64,000 nt of DNA, taken from Streptomyces sp. DH24 (GTDB lineage: Bacteria > Actinomycetota > Actinomycetes > Streptomycetales > Streptomycetaceae). Under the pieces are notes generated by a model, which saw only the letters and a list, made by a program, of their open reading frames with translations, was not told the DNA's origin and searched no databases. The stretch is from contig NZ_JARVKW010000008.1 of the NCBI RefSeq assembly GCF_029813775.1, positions 62,001-126,000 of the forward strand. Direction: 5' to 3'. Position 1 is the stretch's first letter, and the number at the start of each line of letters is the position of its first letter. Position numbers and translations under genes: made by a program. Shown piece by piece: positions 1 through 9,286 of the stretch.

Positions 1-1889
1 ACCTTCTCGTCCTCGGCCGCCCGCAGCGCGTTGGCCACGGCGATCCTGCCGAGCTCCCGCGGCACCTGCGCGACGGACGCGTACAGCGTGCCCGCCTCGA
101 CCGCCTTGAGGCCGTCAGGCGTGCCGTCGAAGCCGACGACCTGGACCGACCTGCCGGCCTTCGAACCGAGGGCCTTGATCGCGCCGAGCGCCATCTCGTC
201 GTTCTCCGCGAAGACGCCGTCGACGTGCGGGTGGGCCTGGAGCAGGTTCGTCATCACGTCGAGGCCCTTGGTGCGGTCGAAGTCCGCGGGCTGCCTGGCG
301 ACGACCTTGATGCCCGGGTACTCCTTCAGCCCTTCGGCGAAGCCCGCGCCGCGCTCCCGGCTGGCGGAGGTGCCGGCCTGGCCCTGGAGGATGACGATGG
401 TGCCCTTGCCGCCGAGCTTCTCGGCCAGCGCCCTGGCGCCCTGCCGGCCGCCCGCCACGTTGTCGGAGGCGACCAGGGCGGCCGTGTCGGCCTTGTTGAC
501 GCCCCGGTCGACGGCGACGACGGGGATGCCGGCCTTGTTCGCGGAGCGCACCGAGGGGCCCGCCGCGTCCGAGTCCACCGGGTTGACGACGATCGCGGAG
601 AGGCCGCCGCTGGTGAAGTTCTGCAACTGGTTGGCCTGCTGCGAGGCGTCGTTCTGCGCGTCCGTCACCGTCAGGTCCACGCCCAGCCTCTTTGCCTCGG
701 CCTCGGCGCCGTCCCGGATCTGCACGAAGAACGGGTTGTTCAGCGTCGACAGGGACAGGCCCACCTTCTGGGTCTTCGCCGTCGAGGAGCCGTTGTGCAG
801 GAAGGACATCGCGCCGACGACGGCCACCGCGACCACGGCCGCGATCACGTACGTCGCCGCCTGCCGCCCCTTGCCGCCCGGCGTCCCCGCCCCGGCCGCC
901 ACGGGAGTGGCCCCGGCCTTGCGCCGCACCGTGTCCAGCAGCACCGCCAGGGCGATCACCACACCGATGACGACCTGCTGCCAGAACGCGGACACCGAAA
1001 GGAGGTTGAGGCCGTTGCGCAGCACCGCCAGGATCAGCGCGCCGATCAGCGTGCCCGAGGCCTTGCCGGTGCCGCCCGCGAGCGAGGCACCGCCGATGAC
1101 GACGGCCGCGATCGCGTCCAGCTCGTAGCCCTGGGCGGCCTGCGGCTGCGCGGAGGACAGCCGGGCGGCGAGCACGATGCCCGCGGCGGCGGCGAACAGA
1201 CCCGACAGGGCGTAGATGACGAGCTTCTGCCTCTTCACCCGCAGCCCGGACAGCCGGGCCGCCTCCTCGTTGCCGCCGATGGCGTACATCGAACGCCCGA
1301 TGTACGTCCGGCCCAGCACGAACGCCGTGAGCAGCCCGAGGGCGACCATCACGAGCACCGGCACCGGCAGCCACCCGCCGAGCGTGTCGCCGAGGTGCGA
1401 GACGGAGTCCGGGAAGGGGATCGGGGAGCCCTGCGAGATCACCAGCGACAGCCCGCGCGCCACGGACAGCATGGCCAGCGTCGCGATGAACGGCGGCAGT
1501 TTGCCGTACGACACGAGGAAGCCGTTGACCAGGCCGCAGGCGATGCCCGTGGCGACGGCCAGGACGACCGCCAGCGCCACCGGCACCCCGGCCGACGTCG
1601 CGCTCCACGCCAGGACGGTCGCCGACAGGGCGGCGACGGAGCCGACCGACAGGTCGATGCCCGCCGAGACGATCACGAAGGTGACGCCGAACGCGAGGAT
1701 CGCCGTCACGGCGGCCTGGACGCCGATGTTGAGCAGGTTGTCCGCCGTCAGGAAGTCGCCGGACAGCGCCGACATCGCGACGACGAGGACGATGAGCGCG
1801 GTGAGCGCGCCGTTGTCGAGCAGCAGGCGGCGCAGGCCGCCCGAGGCGCCACGCGCGCCCGCGGAGCTCTTGAGCGTGTCAGTGGCCAC
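1..1889 (-). CDS. rbsC: Fused ribose-type ABC permease / substrate-binding protein (partial, C-terminus off the window)
   Basis: Membrane permease and sugar-binding protein of a ribose-type ABC importer joined in one polypeptide; 629 codons are visible and the frame runs off the left edge. I read the frame from a GTG at 1889, which overlaps the rbsA stop by 11 nt and has GGAGG 6 nt upstream. Residues ~1-340 are a multi-span RbsC-like permease. A further membrane segment at ~348-366 leads, from ~372, into a periplasmic-binding-protein domain of the RbsB type (starts [14 protein letters not shown], then VVAVDRGV and [12 protein letters not shown]). The spliced order permease-binding protein means the receptor is tethered outside the membrane instead of being a lipoprotein. 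Such fusions are known in Streptomyces. Specific sugar not provable from sequence; ribose or a related pentose is the family inference. Confidence 0.88.
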   Translation of the reverse strand, partial: MATDTLKSSAGARGASGGLRRLLLDNGALTALIVLVVAMSALSGDFLTADNLLNIGVQAAVTAILAFGVTFVIVSAGIDLSVGSVAALSATVLAWSATSAGVPVALAVVLAVATGIACGLVNGFLVSYGKLPPFIATLAMLSVARGLSLVISQGSPIPFPDSVSHLGDTLGGWLPVPVLVMVALGLLTAFVLGRTYIGRSMYAIGGNEEAARLSGLRVKRQKLVIYALSGLFAAAAGIVLAARLSSAQPQAAQGYELDAIAAVVIGGASLAGGTGKASGTLIGALILAVLRNGLNLLSVSAFWQQVVIGVVIALAVLLDTVRRKAGATPVAAGAGTPGGKGRQAATYVIAAVVAVAVVGAMSFLHNGSSTAKTQKVGLSLSTLNNPFFVQIRDGAEAEAKRLGVDLTVTDAQNDASQQANQLQNFTSGGLSAIVVNPVDSDAAGPSVRSANKAGIPVVAVDRGVNKADTAALVASDNVAGGRQGARALAEKLGGKGTIVILQGQAGTSASRERGAGFAEGLKEYPGIKVVARQPADFDRTKGLDVMTNLLQAHPHVDGVFAENDEMALGAIKALGSKAGRSVQVVGFDGTPDGLKAVEAGTLYASVAQVPRELGRIAVANALRAAEDEK

Positions 1890-3468
1890 GGGTGGCCTCC
1901 CCTTCCGTCGTTCCGGTCACTGCGGTTTGTTCGGCTTCTTCGGTTTCTTCGGCTTCTCCGGCCTCTTCGGCCGTGGTGGCGGGTGCGCTGACGGCGAGTG
2001 CCATCACGGCGTCCTGCGTGGCCTCGTCCGCGGCGAGTTCACCCGCGATCCGGCCCTGCGCCATCACCAGCACCCGGTCGCTCATGCCGAGCACCTCGGG
2101 CAGATCGCTGGAGATCATCAGGACGGCGGCCCCGGCGGCCGTCAGCTCGTTGACGAGCTGGTAGATCTCGACCTTGGCGCCGACGTCGATACCGCGCGTC
2201 GGCTCGTCGAGGATGAGCACCCGGGTGTCCGCCAGCAGCCATTTTCCGATGACGACCTTCTGCTGGTTGCCGCCGGACAGCGTGCGCACGTGCTGACCGA
2301 GCCCGGCCATCCGCACCCCGAGCTGCCCGGCGATCCGCCCGGCCGCCTCCCGCTGGCCCTTCAGGTCGACGAGCCCCGCGCGCGTGGCCGAACGCAGCGT
2401 CACCAGACCGAGGTTCTCCTCGACGGACGCGTCCAGCACCAGCCCCTGGCCCTTGCGGTCCTCGGGGACGAGCCCGACACCGGCCGCCATCGCGGCGTTC
2501 ACGTCGTGCCGCCGCAGCGGCCTGCCGCCGACCCGCACGGCACCCCGGTCGTAGGGATCGGCGCCGAACACGGCCCGGACGACCTCCGTGCGCCCGGCGC
2601 CCACGAGCCCCGCGATGCCGACGACCTCACCGGCCCGCACCTCGAAACTCACGTCGTGGAACACGCCGTCGCGCGTCAGCCCGTCCACCTTCAGCAGCGC
2701 CTCACCGGCAGCCGCCCGCTCCCGCGGGTACTGCTGCTCGATGGACCGCCCCACCATGAGCCGTACGAGTTCGTCCTCGGACGCGGTCGCGGGGACCCGC
2801 CCGACACTGCGCCCGTCCCGGATCACGGTGACGCGGTCGCCGAGAGCGGCGATCTCCTCCAGGTGGTGCGTGATGAAGACGATCCCGACGCCGTCCTCGC
2901 GCAGCTTGCGCACGATGGCGAACAGCTTCTCGACCTCCTCGGAGGTGAGCACGGCGGTCGGCTCGTCCATGATCAGCACACGCGCGTTCAGACTGAGCGC
3001 CTTGGCGATCTCGACCATCTGGAGCCGCGCGATGCCGAGTTCACGCACGCGCGCGCGTGGCGGCACGTTCACCCCGACCCGCTCCAGCAGGACGGCGGCC
3101 TCGGCCTCCATCCGCTTCCGGTCGATCATCCCGAAGCGGCGCGGCTGCCGGCCCAGGAAGATGTTCTCGGCGACGGTCAGATCGGGAACCAGGTTGAACT
3201 CCTGGTAGATCGTGGCGATCCCGAGGCGCTCGGAGTCCTGCGCACCACTGATGCGCACCTCCTGACCGCCGACGAGAATCCGCCCGGCGTCGGGCGTGTA
3301 CGCGCCGGAGAGCATCTTGATGAGGGTGCTCTTGCCGGCGCCGTTCTCACCGAGCAGCACATGCACCTCGCCCCGGCGCAGCTCGAAGTCGACGCCGTCG
3401 AGCGCCACCACGCCGGGAAAGGTCTTGCGGATGCCCTCGATGCGCAGCAACTCGTCCGGGTCGCTCAC
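1879..3468 (-). CDS. rbsA: Sugar ABC transporter ATP-binding protein (RbsA/MglA type)
   Basis: 529-aa tandem-domain ATPase energising the adjacent permease/binding-protein fusion. The first nucleotide-binding domain has its Walker A at residues 40-47 (GENGAGKS) and the second has LSGGNQQKV and [11 protein letters not shown]. The degenerate second P-loop (GLVGAGRTE) is normal for this family. The GTG start at 3468 is chosen because AAGGAG lies 6 nt upstream and the GTG overlaps the TGA of the regulator gene (GTGA), indicating translational coupling. The last ~35 residues form an acidic Glu/Ala/Thr tail ([15 protein letters not shown]) that is not part of the family fold. Cytoplasmic face of the membrane; the whole regulator-rbsA-rbsCB unit is one minus-strand operon. 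Confidence 0.93.
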   Translation of the reverse strand: MSDPDELLRIEGIRKTFPGVVALDGVDFELRRGEVHVLLGENGAGKSTLIKMLSGAYTPDAGRILVGGQEVRISGAQDSERLGIATIYQEFNLVPDLTVAENIFLGRQPRRFGMIDRKRMEAEAAVLLERVGVNVPPRARVRELGIARLQMVEIAKALSLNARVLIMDEPTAVLTSEEVEKLFAIVRKLREDGVGIVFITHHLEEIAALGDRVTVIRDGRSVGRVPATASEDELVRLMVGRSIEQQYPRERAAAGEALLKVDGLTRDGVFHDVSFEVRAGEVVGIAGLVGAGRTEVVRAVFGADPYDRGAVRVGGRPLRRHDVNAAMAAGVGLVPEDRKGQGLVLDASVEENLGLVTLRSATRAGLVDLKGQREAAGRIAGQLGVRMAGLGQHVRTLSGGNQQKVVIGKWLLADTRVLILDEPTRGIDVGAKVEIYQLVNELTAAGAAVLMISSDLPEVLGMSDRVLVMAQGRIAGELAADEATQDAVMALAVSAPATTAEEAGEAEETEEAEQTAVTGTTEGEATRGH

Positions 3469-4526
3469 GACGTACTCCTTCGTACGGGGGACGGGGGTTC
3501 GGGGGGCCGAGGCACGGGGGACGCGGGCGCGCCGGGGTTCTCCCCGCAGGAGCGGCGCACGACGAGCCGGGCGGGGAGGGTGACGGACGCGCCGGCCCGC
3601 CCCTCGACGCGGTCGACCAGCGCGCGCACGGCGGCACGCCCCAGCTCGCCCGTGGGCTGGGAAATGGCGGTGACCGGGGGATCGGTGTGCACGAACCACG
3701 GGATGTCGTCGAACGCGGCGAGTCCGATGTCGTCGGGCACCCGCATGCCCCGCGCCCGGATCGCGTCGAGGGCGCCGAGCGCCATCAGGTTGTCGGCGGC
3801 GAAGACGACCTCGGGCGGCTCGGGCAGCGCGAGAAACCCCTCGGTGACCCGCCGCCCGCTCTCGGTCTGGAAGTCGCCCTGGCCGACGTAACCGGCGGGC
3901 AGGTCGAGCCCGTACGCGCCCAGCGCCTCCCGGAAGGCCTCGACGCGCTCGCGTCCGGTCGTGGTCGCCGCCGGTCCCGCGATGATCGCGAGCCGCCGGT
4001 GCCCGAGCCCGTGCAGGTGCGCGACGAGATCCCGCACGGCGGCCCGCCCGTCCGAGCGGACGACGGGCACGTCCACGCCGGGAATCCACCGGTCGACGAA
4101 GACCATCGGCGTCCCGGCCCGCGCGGCGTCCAGCATCAGCGGGGAGCCGCCGTCGGTGGGCGAGACGAGCAGTCCGTCGATGCGCCGGTCCAGCAGGGTC
4201 CGCACGTGGTGGTCCTGGAGATCGGGCCGCTCGTCGGCGTTGCCGATGATCACGCTGTACCCGAGCGAGCGCGCCTCCTCCTCCACGGACCGCGCGAGGG
4301 CGGTGAAGTACGGGTTGAGCACGTCGCTGATGACGAGACCGAGGGTGCGGGTCTGGTCGGTCCGCAGGGAACGGGCGACGGCGTTCGGCCGGTAGCCCAG
4401 CGTCTCGACGGCGGCCAGCACACGCGTGCGCGCGTCTGCGCTGACCGACGGATGGTCGTTCAGGACACGCGACACGGTGGCCACGGACAACCCGGCCGCC
4501 GCGGCGACGTCCTTGATGCTCGCCAT
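3465..4526 (-). CDS. LacI/RbsR-family transcriptional repressor of the sugar-uptake operon
   Basis: 353-aa LacI-family regulator. The N-terminal helix-turn-helix occupies residues ~3-25 (IKDVAAAAGLSVATVSRVLN), the hinge follows, and residues ~60-330 are the periplasmic-binding-protein-like effector domain (GLVISDVLNPYF, GLAAFDD). The C-terminal ~25 residues are Pro/Arg-rich and probably disordered. ATG at 4526 is preceded by AGGAGGTGG. It is the first gene of the operon, overlaps rbsA by 4 nt, and has two identical operator-like sequences just upstream, so it very likely represses itself together with the transporter until a sugar (probably ribose) binds. Confidence 0.93.
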   Translation of the reverse strand: MASIKDVAAAAGLSVATVSRVLNDHPSVSADARTRVLAAVETLGYRPNAVARSLRTDQTRTLGLVISDVLNPYFTALARSVEEEARSLGYSVIIGNADERPDLQDHHVRTLLDRRIDGLLVSPTDGGSPLMLDAARAGTPMVFVDRWIPGVDVPVVRSDGRAAVRDLVAHLHGLGHRRLAIIAGPAATTTGRERVEAFREALGAYGLDLPAGYVGQGDFQTESGRRVTEGFLALPEPPEVVFAADNLMALGALDAIRARGMRVPDDIGLAAFDDIPWFVHTDPPVTAISQPTGELGRAAVRALVDRVEGRAGASVTLPARLVVRRSCGENPGAPASPVPRPPEPPSPVRRSTS

Positions 4527-4544
4527 CGCCGTTCCACCTCCTCG

Positions 4545-4583
4545 TGGAATCGATTACACGGAGGATTGGAATCGATTACACGG
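4545..4583. promoter_or_regulatory. Twin LacI-family operator
   Basis: Two identical 17-mers TGGAATCGATTACACGG lie at 4545-4561 and 4567-4583, 22 bp apart, so on the same DNA face. Each contains the CG-centred palindrome AATCGATT typical of LacI-family operators. They sit 19 nt upstream of the regulator start, where a bound repressor would block the promoter. Confidence 0.8.
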
Positions 4584-4621
4584 CCGAAAACAACCCCTGA
4601 ACGGCCCCCTGAAACCGGATC

Positions 4622-4840
4622 GTGATGATCCGCTCCGACCGGCTGCGCTGCCGGTCGAGCGACACGCTCACGACGGACGACGTGCGGGACATCGTGCGAG
4701 CCCAGGCCGACGAACGCCTGGCAGCCGCGGCCCGGCTGACCGCACCGGCCCACGCCGACCGGGCCGCACGACTGCGGGCGGAGGCGGTGGTGCTGCTGCT
4801 GGAGGGGGACGGCACGACGGCGGACTTGGCCGGGGGGTAA
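4622..4840 (+). CDS. Small hypothetical protein
   Basis: 72-residue frame beginning GTG-ATG, between the divergent regulator and recD2. Composition is helical and charged (DDVRDIVRAQADERLAAAARL), compatible with a small soluble alpha-helical protein, and codon third positions are GC-rich as in its neighbours. No good ribosome-binding site precedes it and I recognise no family. The start could also be the ATG at 4625. Could be a spurious frame in the 400-bp divergent gap. Confidence 0.4.
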   Translation: MMIRSDRLRCRSSDTLTTDDVRDIVRAQADERLAAAARLTAPAHADRAARLRAEAVVLLLEGDGTTADLAGG

Positions 4841-4925
4841 GGGGCGGGGCCGTGTCTCGGGGCCCGGGGCGCATCCGTTCCCGACCGGCACCGCCCATGT
4901 CGGTGCCCACCGGTACCGTCGGATC

Positions 4926-7193
4926 ATGGCGAATCAGGCGGACGCCGGCACGGGCGGTGAGCGGCGGACGACCGTGCTCGAAGGGGTTCTGGAGCGCATC
5001 ACGTACGCCAACGAGGAGAACGGCTACACGGTCGCCCGGGTCGACACCGGCAGGGGCGGCGGCGATCTCCTCACGGTCGTCGGCGCGCTGCTCGGCGCGC
5101 AGGTGGGGGAGTCCCTGCGCATGGAGGGGCGCTGGGGGTCCCACCCGCAGTACGGCAAGCAGTTCCACGTGGAGAACTACACGACCGTCCTCCCGGCCAC
5201 CGTCCAGGGCATCCGGCGCTATCTCGGCTCCGGCCTCGTCAAGGGCATCGGACCGGTCTTCGCCGACCGCATCACGCAGCACTTCGGCACCGACACCCTC
5301 CGCGTCATCGAGGAGGAGCCCAAGCGCCTGATCGAGGTGCCCGGCCTCGGCCCCAAGCGCACCAAGAAGATCGCCGACGCCTGGGAGGAACAGAAGGCGA
5401 TCAAGGAGGTCATGCTCTTCCTCCAGACCGTGGAGGTGTCCACGTCGATCGCCGTCCGGATCTACAAGAAGTACGGCGACGCCTCGATCTCCGTCGTCAA
5501 GAACCAGCCCTACCGGCTGGCCTCCGACGTCTGGGGCATCGGCTTCCTCACCGCCGACAGGATCGCCCAGTCCGTCGGCATCCCGCACGACAGCCCGGAG
5601 CGTGTGAAGGCGGGCCTGCAGTACGCCCTGTCCCAGGCCACCGACCAGGGCAACTGCTATCTCCCCGAGGAGCAGCTGATCAAGGACGCGGTGAAGCTGC
5701 TCCAGGTCGACACGGGCCTGGTCATCGAGTGCCTGGCCGAACTGGCCGCGCCCCCGGAGGACGGCTCCGACCCCGGTGTCGTACGGGAGAAGGTCCCGGG
5801 ACCGGACGGCGGCGGCGCCCCCGTCACCGCGATCTACCTCGTCCCCTTCCACCGCGCCGAACTCTCCCTCGCCGCCCAGCTGTTGCGCCTGCTGCGCACC
5901 GACGAGGACCGGATGCCCGGCTTCCGGGACGTGGCCTGGGACAAGGCGCTGGCCTGGCTGAAGGGCCGTACGGGCGCCGATCTCGCGCCCGAGCAGGAGG
6001 CGGCCGTCAAACTCGCGCTGACGGAGAAGGTCGCCGTCCTCACCGGCGGCCCCGGCTGCGGCAAGTCCTTCACGGTCCGCTCGATCGTGGAACTGGCCCG
6101 CGCGAAGCAGGCCAAGGTGGTGCTCGCCGCCCCCACCGGTCGCGCCGCCAAGCGCCTGGCCGAGCTGACCGGCGCCGAGGCCTCCACCGTCCACCGCCTG
6201 CTGGAGCTGAAGCCAGGCGGCGACGCGGCGTACGACAAGGACCGGCCGCTGGACGCCGACCTGGTGGTGGTCGACGAGGCGTCCATGCTGGACCTGCTGC
6301 TCGCCAACAAGCTGGTCAAGGCCGTACCGCCGGGCGCCCATCTGCTGTTCGTCGGCGACGTGGACCAGCTGCCCAGCGTCGGCGCGGGCGAGGTGCTGCG
6401 GGACCTGCTGGCCGACGGCAGCCCGGTCCCGGCCGTCCGCCTCACGCGCGTGTTCCGCCAGGCCCAGCAGTCCGGCGTGGTCACCAACGCGCACCGGATC
6501 AACGCCGGGCAGCATCCGCTGACGGACGGCATGAAGGACTTCTTCCTCTTCGTCGAGGACGACACGGAGGAGGCCGGGCGCCTCACGGTGGACGTGGCGG
6601 CACGTCGTATTCCGGCCAGGTTCGGCCTCGACCCGCGCCGTGACGTCCAGGTGCTGGCGCCGATGCACCGGGGACCCGCGGGCGCCGGCACGCTCAACGG
6701 CCTGCTCCAGCAGGCGGTGACGCCCGCGCGCCCGGACCTGCCGGAGAAGCGGTTCGGCGGCCGGGTCTTCCGCGTCGGCGACAAGGTCACCCAGATCCGC
6801 AACAATTACGAGAAGGGGAAGAACGGTGTCTTCAACGGCACCGTGGGCGTGGTCACCTCACTCGATCCGGTCGACCAGCGCCTCACGGTGCTGACGGACG
6901 AGGACGAGGAGGTGCCGTACGAATTCGACGAACTGGACGAGCTGGCGCACGCCTACGCCGTGACGATCCACCGCTCCCAGGGCAGTGAGTACCCGGCCGT
7001 GGTCATCCCCGTCACCACGGGCGCGTGGATGATGCTCCAGCGGAACCTGCTGTACACGGCGGTCACGCGCGCGAAGAAACTCGTCGTCCTGGTCGGTTCG
7101 CGCAAGGCGATCGGACAGGCGGTGCGCACGGTGTCGGCGGGCCGCCGCTGCACGGCCCTGGACCACCGTCTGTCGGCCTCACCGCGCCCCTAG
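4926..7193 (+). CDS. recD2: RecD2-family 5'-3' DNA helicase
   Basis: 755-aa SF1B helicase of the RecD2 type (not the RecBCD subunit). The N-terminal ~330 residues carry the OB-like and helix-hairpin-helix repeats usual in RecD2 (VPGLGPKRTKKIA, IKGIGPVFAD-like segment). The motor follows: Walker A GGPGCGKS at ~374-381, motif II VVVDEAS, motif III LLFVGDVDQLPSVG, and the C-terminal UvrD-like motif VTIHRSQGSEY. Acts on 5'-tailed DNA during repair or replication-fork processing. Stands alone on the plus strand, with the divergent regulator behind it and citrate synthase ahead. Confidence 0.93.
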   Translation: MANQADAGTGGERRTTVLEGVLERITYANEENGYTVARVDTGRGGGDLLTVVGALLGAQVGESLRMEGRWGSHPQYGKQFHVENYTTVLPATVQGIRRYLGSGLVKGIGPVFADRITQHFGTDTLRVIEEEPKRLIEVPGLGPKRTKKIADAWEEQKAIKEVMLFLQTVEVSTSIAVRIYKKYGDASISVVKNQPYRLASDVWGIGFLTADRIAQSVGIPHDSPERVKAGLQYALSQATDQGNCYLPEEQLIKDAVKLLQVDTGLVIECLAELAAPPEDGSDPGVVREKVPGPDGGGAPVTAIYLVPFHRAELSLAAQLLRLLRTDEDRMPGFRDVAWDKALAWLKGRTGADLAPEQEAAVKLALTEKVAVLTGGPGCGKSFTVRSIVELARAKQAKVVLAAPTGRAAKRLAELTGAEASTVHRLLELKPGGDAAYDKDRPLDADLVVVDEASMLDLLLANKLVKAVPPGAHLLFVGDVDQLPSVGAGEVLRDLLADGSPVPAVRLTRVFRQAQQSGVVTNAHRINAGQHPLTDGMKDFFLFVEDDTEEAGRLTVDVAARRIPARFGLDPRRDVQVLAPMHRGPAGAGTLNGLLQQAVTPARPDLPEKRFGGRVFRVGDKVTQIRNNYEKGKNGVFNGTVGVVTSLDPVDQRLTVLTDEDEEVPYEFDELDELAHAYAVTIHRSQGSEYPAVVIPVTTGAWMMLQRNLLYTAVTRAKKLVVLVGSRKAIGQAVRTVSAGRRCTALDHRLSASPRP

Positions 7194-7212
7194 GGTGGCG
7201 AACAGCGAAAAA

Positions 7213-7337
7213 TGATCGATCAAATGAGTCGCAAAGGTCACACGGCACTTCCGGAACCGGAAAACAGGGGGCAGGATGAGCAAGTTGGCGGCACTGAGTG
7301 CCGTCAGTAGGCCCGATGGTCGACCCCGAGTGCACTC
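7213..7337. promoter_or_regulatory. Palindrome-rich leader upstream of citrate synthase
   Basis: The 219-bp gap before gltA holds several short dyads: TGATCGATCA at 7213-7222, TTCCGG-AA-CCGGAA at 7249-7262, GGCACT-G-AGTGCC at 7290-7302 and GAGTGCACTC at 7328-7337. They suggest a regulated promoter or structured leader. I cannot name the binding protein or place a -35/-10 pair with confidence. Confidence 0.35.
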
Positions 7338-7412
7338 TCCTGAGCCAAGTGGGGGATGGTAGAGACAGTCAGGGCACCTCGAAGATGAGGCACAACGTCG
7401 GTGAGGGAAGAC

Positions 7413-8702
7413 GTGAGCGACAACTCTGTAGTACTGCGGTACGACGGCAACGAGTACACCTACCCGGTGATCGACAGCACCGTCGGTGACAAGGGCTTCG
7501 ACATCGGCAAGCTCCGCGCCCAGACCGGTCTGGTGACGCTGGACAGCGGCTACGGGAACACCGCCGCCTACAAATCCGCCATTACGTATCTGGACGGCGA
7601 GGCCGGCATCCTCCGGTACCGCGGCTACCCGATCGAGCAGCTGGCCGAGCGCTCCACCTTCCTGGAGGTCGCCTACCTGCTGATCAACGGCGAGCTGCCG
7701 ACGGTCGACGAGCTCACGGGGTTCAAGAACGAGATCACGCAGCACACCCTGCTGCACGAGGACGTCAAGAACTTCTACCGTGGCTTCCCGCGCGACGCCC
7801 ACCCGATGGCCATGCTGTCGTCCGTGGTCTCGGCGCTGTCGACGTTCTACCAGGACAGCCACAACCCGTTCGACGAGACGCAGCGCAACCTCTCCACCAT
7901 CCGGTTGCTCGCCAAGCTCCCGACGATCGCGGCCTACGCGTACAAGAAGTCGATCGGCCACCCGTTCGTCTACCCGCGCAACGACCTCGGGTACGTGGAG
8001 AACTTCCTGCGGATGACCTTCTCGGTCCCGGCGCAGGAGTACGACCTGGACCCGATCGTGGTGTCCGCCCTCGACAAGCTGCTGATCCTGCACGCGGACC
8101 ACGAGCAGAACTGCTCGACCTCCACGGTCCGCCTGGTCGGCTCCTCGCAGGCGAACATGTTCGCCTCGATCTCCGCCGGCATCAACGCGCTCTGGGGCCC
8201 GCTGCACGGCGGCGCCAACCAGTCGGTGCTGGAGATGCTGGAGGGCATCCGCGACTCCGGCGGCGACGTCGACTCCTTCATCCGCAAGGTGAAGAACAAG
8301 GAGGACGGCGTCCGCCTGATGGGCTTCGGCCACCGGGTCTACAAGAACTTCGACCCGCGCGCCAAGATCATCAAGGCCGCCGCGCACGACGTGCTGTCCG
8401 CCCTCGGCAAGTCCGACGAGCTGCTGGACATCGCGCTGAAGCTGGAGGAGCACGCGCTCTCCGACGACTACTTCGTCTCGCGCAGCCTCTACCCGAACGT
8501 GGACTTCTACACCGGCCTGATCTACCGGGCCATGGGCTTCCCGACCGAGATGTTCACGGTCCTGTTCGCCCTCGGCCGGCTGCCGGGCTGGATCGCCCAG
8601 TGGCACGAGATGATCAAGGAGCCGGGCTCCCGCATCGGCCGTCCGCGCCAGATCTACACGGGCGTCGTCGAGCGCGACTTCGTTCCCGTCGAGGAGCGCT
8701 GA
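7413..8702 (+). CDS. gltA: Citrate synthase (type II)
   Basis: 429-aa citrate synthase, condensing acetyl-CoA and oxaloacetate at the entry of the TCA cycle in the cytoplasm. The catalytic triad is visible: His265 in LHGGANQ, His307 in GFGHRVYKN and Asp364 in NVDFYTG. GTG at 7413 is chosen over the frame's first GTG at 7401 because GAGGGAAG precedes it and it gives the family N-terminus MSDNSVVLRY. Length equals that of the known Streptomyces enzyme. Monocistronic, with a hairpin terminator 22 nt after the stop. Confidence 0.97.
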   Translation: MSDNSVVLRYDGNEYTYPVIDSTVGDKGFDIGKLRAQTGLVTLDSGYGNTAAYKSAITYLDGEAGILRYRGYPIEQLAERSTFLEVAYLLINGELPTVDELTGFKNEITQHTLLHEDVKNFYRGFPRDAHPMAMLSSVVSALSTFYQDSHNPFDETQRNLSTIRLLAKLPTIAAYAYKKSIGHPFVYPRNDLGYVENFLRMTFSVPAQEYDLDPIVVSALDKLLILHADHEQNCSTSTVRLVGSSQANMFASISAGINALWGPLHGGANQSVLEMLEGIRDSGGDVDSFIRKVKNKEDGVRLMGFGHRVYKNFDPRAKIIKAAAHDVLSALGKSDELLDIALKLEEHALSDDYFVSRSLYPNVDFYTGLIYRAMGFPTEMFTVLFALGRLPGWIAQWHEMIKEPGSRIGRPRQIYTGVVERDFVPVEER

Positions 8703-8724
8703 GCCCTCGCGTCACGCTCTCCTC

Positions 8725-8755
8725 GGGCTCCGCATCCGTCTCGGGTGCGGAGCCC
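8725..8755 (+). terminator. Hairpin terminator of gltA
   Basis: Perfect 10-bp stem: GGGCTCCGCA (8725-8734) and TGCGGAGCCC (8746-8755) with an 11-nt loop, directly after the citrate synthase stop. No U-run follows, as is usual in Streptomyces. Confidence 0.75.
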
Positions 8756-9286
8756 GCCGCGTGCCGGGCGGGCCCGGACACAGCAGAAGGCGCCCCGGCG
8801 CCGGTCCCCCCACGGGCCGACGTCCAGGGCGCCTTCCCATGTCCCGGTGCGGATTCCCCCCACGGGATCCGGCCGGGCGCTTGTGAGGACAGCGCCTGAA
8901 TCGCTGTTGTGCGCGACGGGCGGACCCGACGCGCACGGGGTGATGCTGCTGGTGCGCTCTGCCGGGACAGCGCACGCCCGGGAGGGCCGCTCAAAGCTTC
9001 CCGGCGTACGTGCCCCGGCAACGCATTTCCGAGGAAAGTCCCCCAAGACAATCCCCAGATGTCAGCGAGCGCCCCCCAAGACGCTCCCGACATCGTCAAC
9101 TTAGACCTTCGAACCCCTTCGATGGTTACGTTCGTATCACTGTGATCTGCGTCTCTTGCATATGTCCGTTAGGTGAGCAAGAGCCCTGATCCGTCGAACG
9201 GACCCAAGCGTAAGGAAGATGCGTGAGGCTTGTGAAGAGGATATGTGAGCCCGGCTCGGTACTCCAGTGGCCGTGAGGTCCGGTCG
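8756..9286. other. 531-bp intergenic region between convergent gltA and copA
   Basis: No supportable gene. It holds a second hairpin, GAAGGCGCC (8786-8794) with GGCGCCTTC (8828-8836), which could serve as a back-up terminator. The stretch from about 9090 to 9250 is less GC-rich than the surroundings. Confidence 0.5.

Noticed and set aside
4668..6668. 666-residue minus-strand frame opposite recD2
   Set aside because: Shadow; no ribosome-binding site or family.
8909..9145. Small frames in the gltA-copA gap
   Set aside because: Overlap on both strands, no ribosome-binding sites, no signal peptides or domains.
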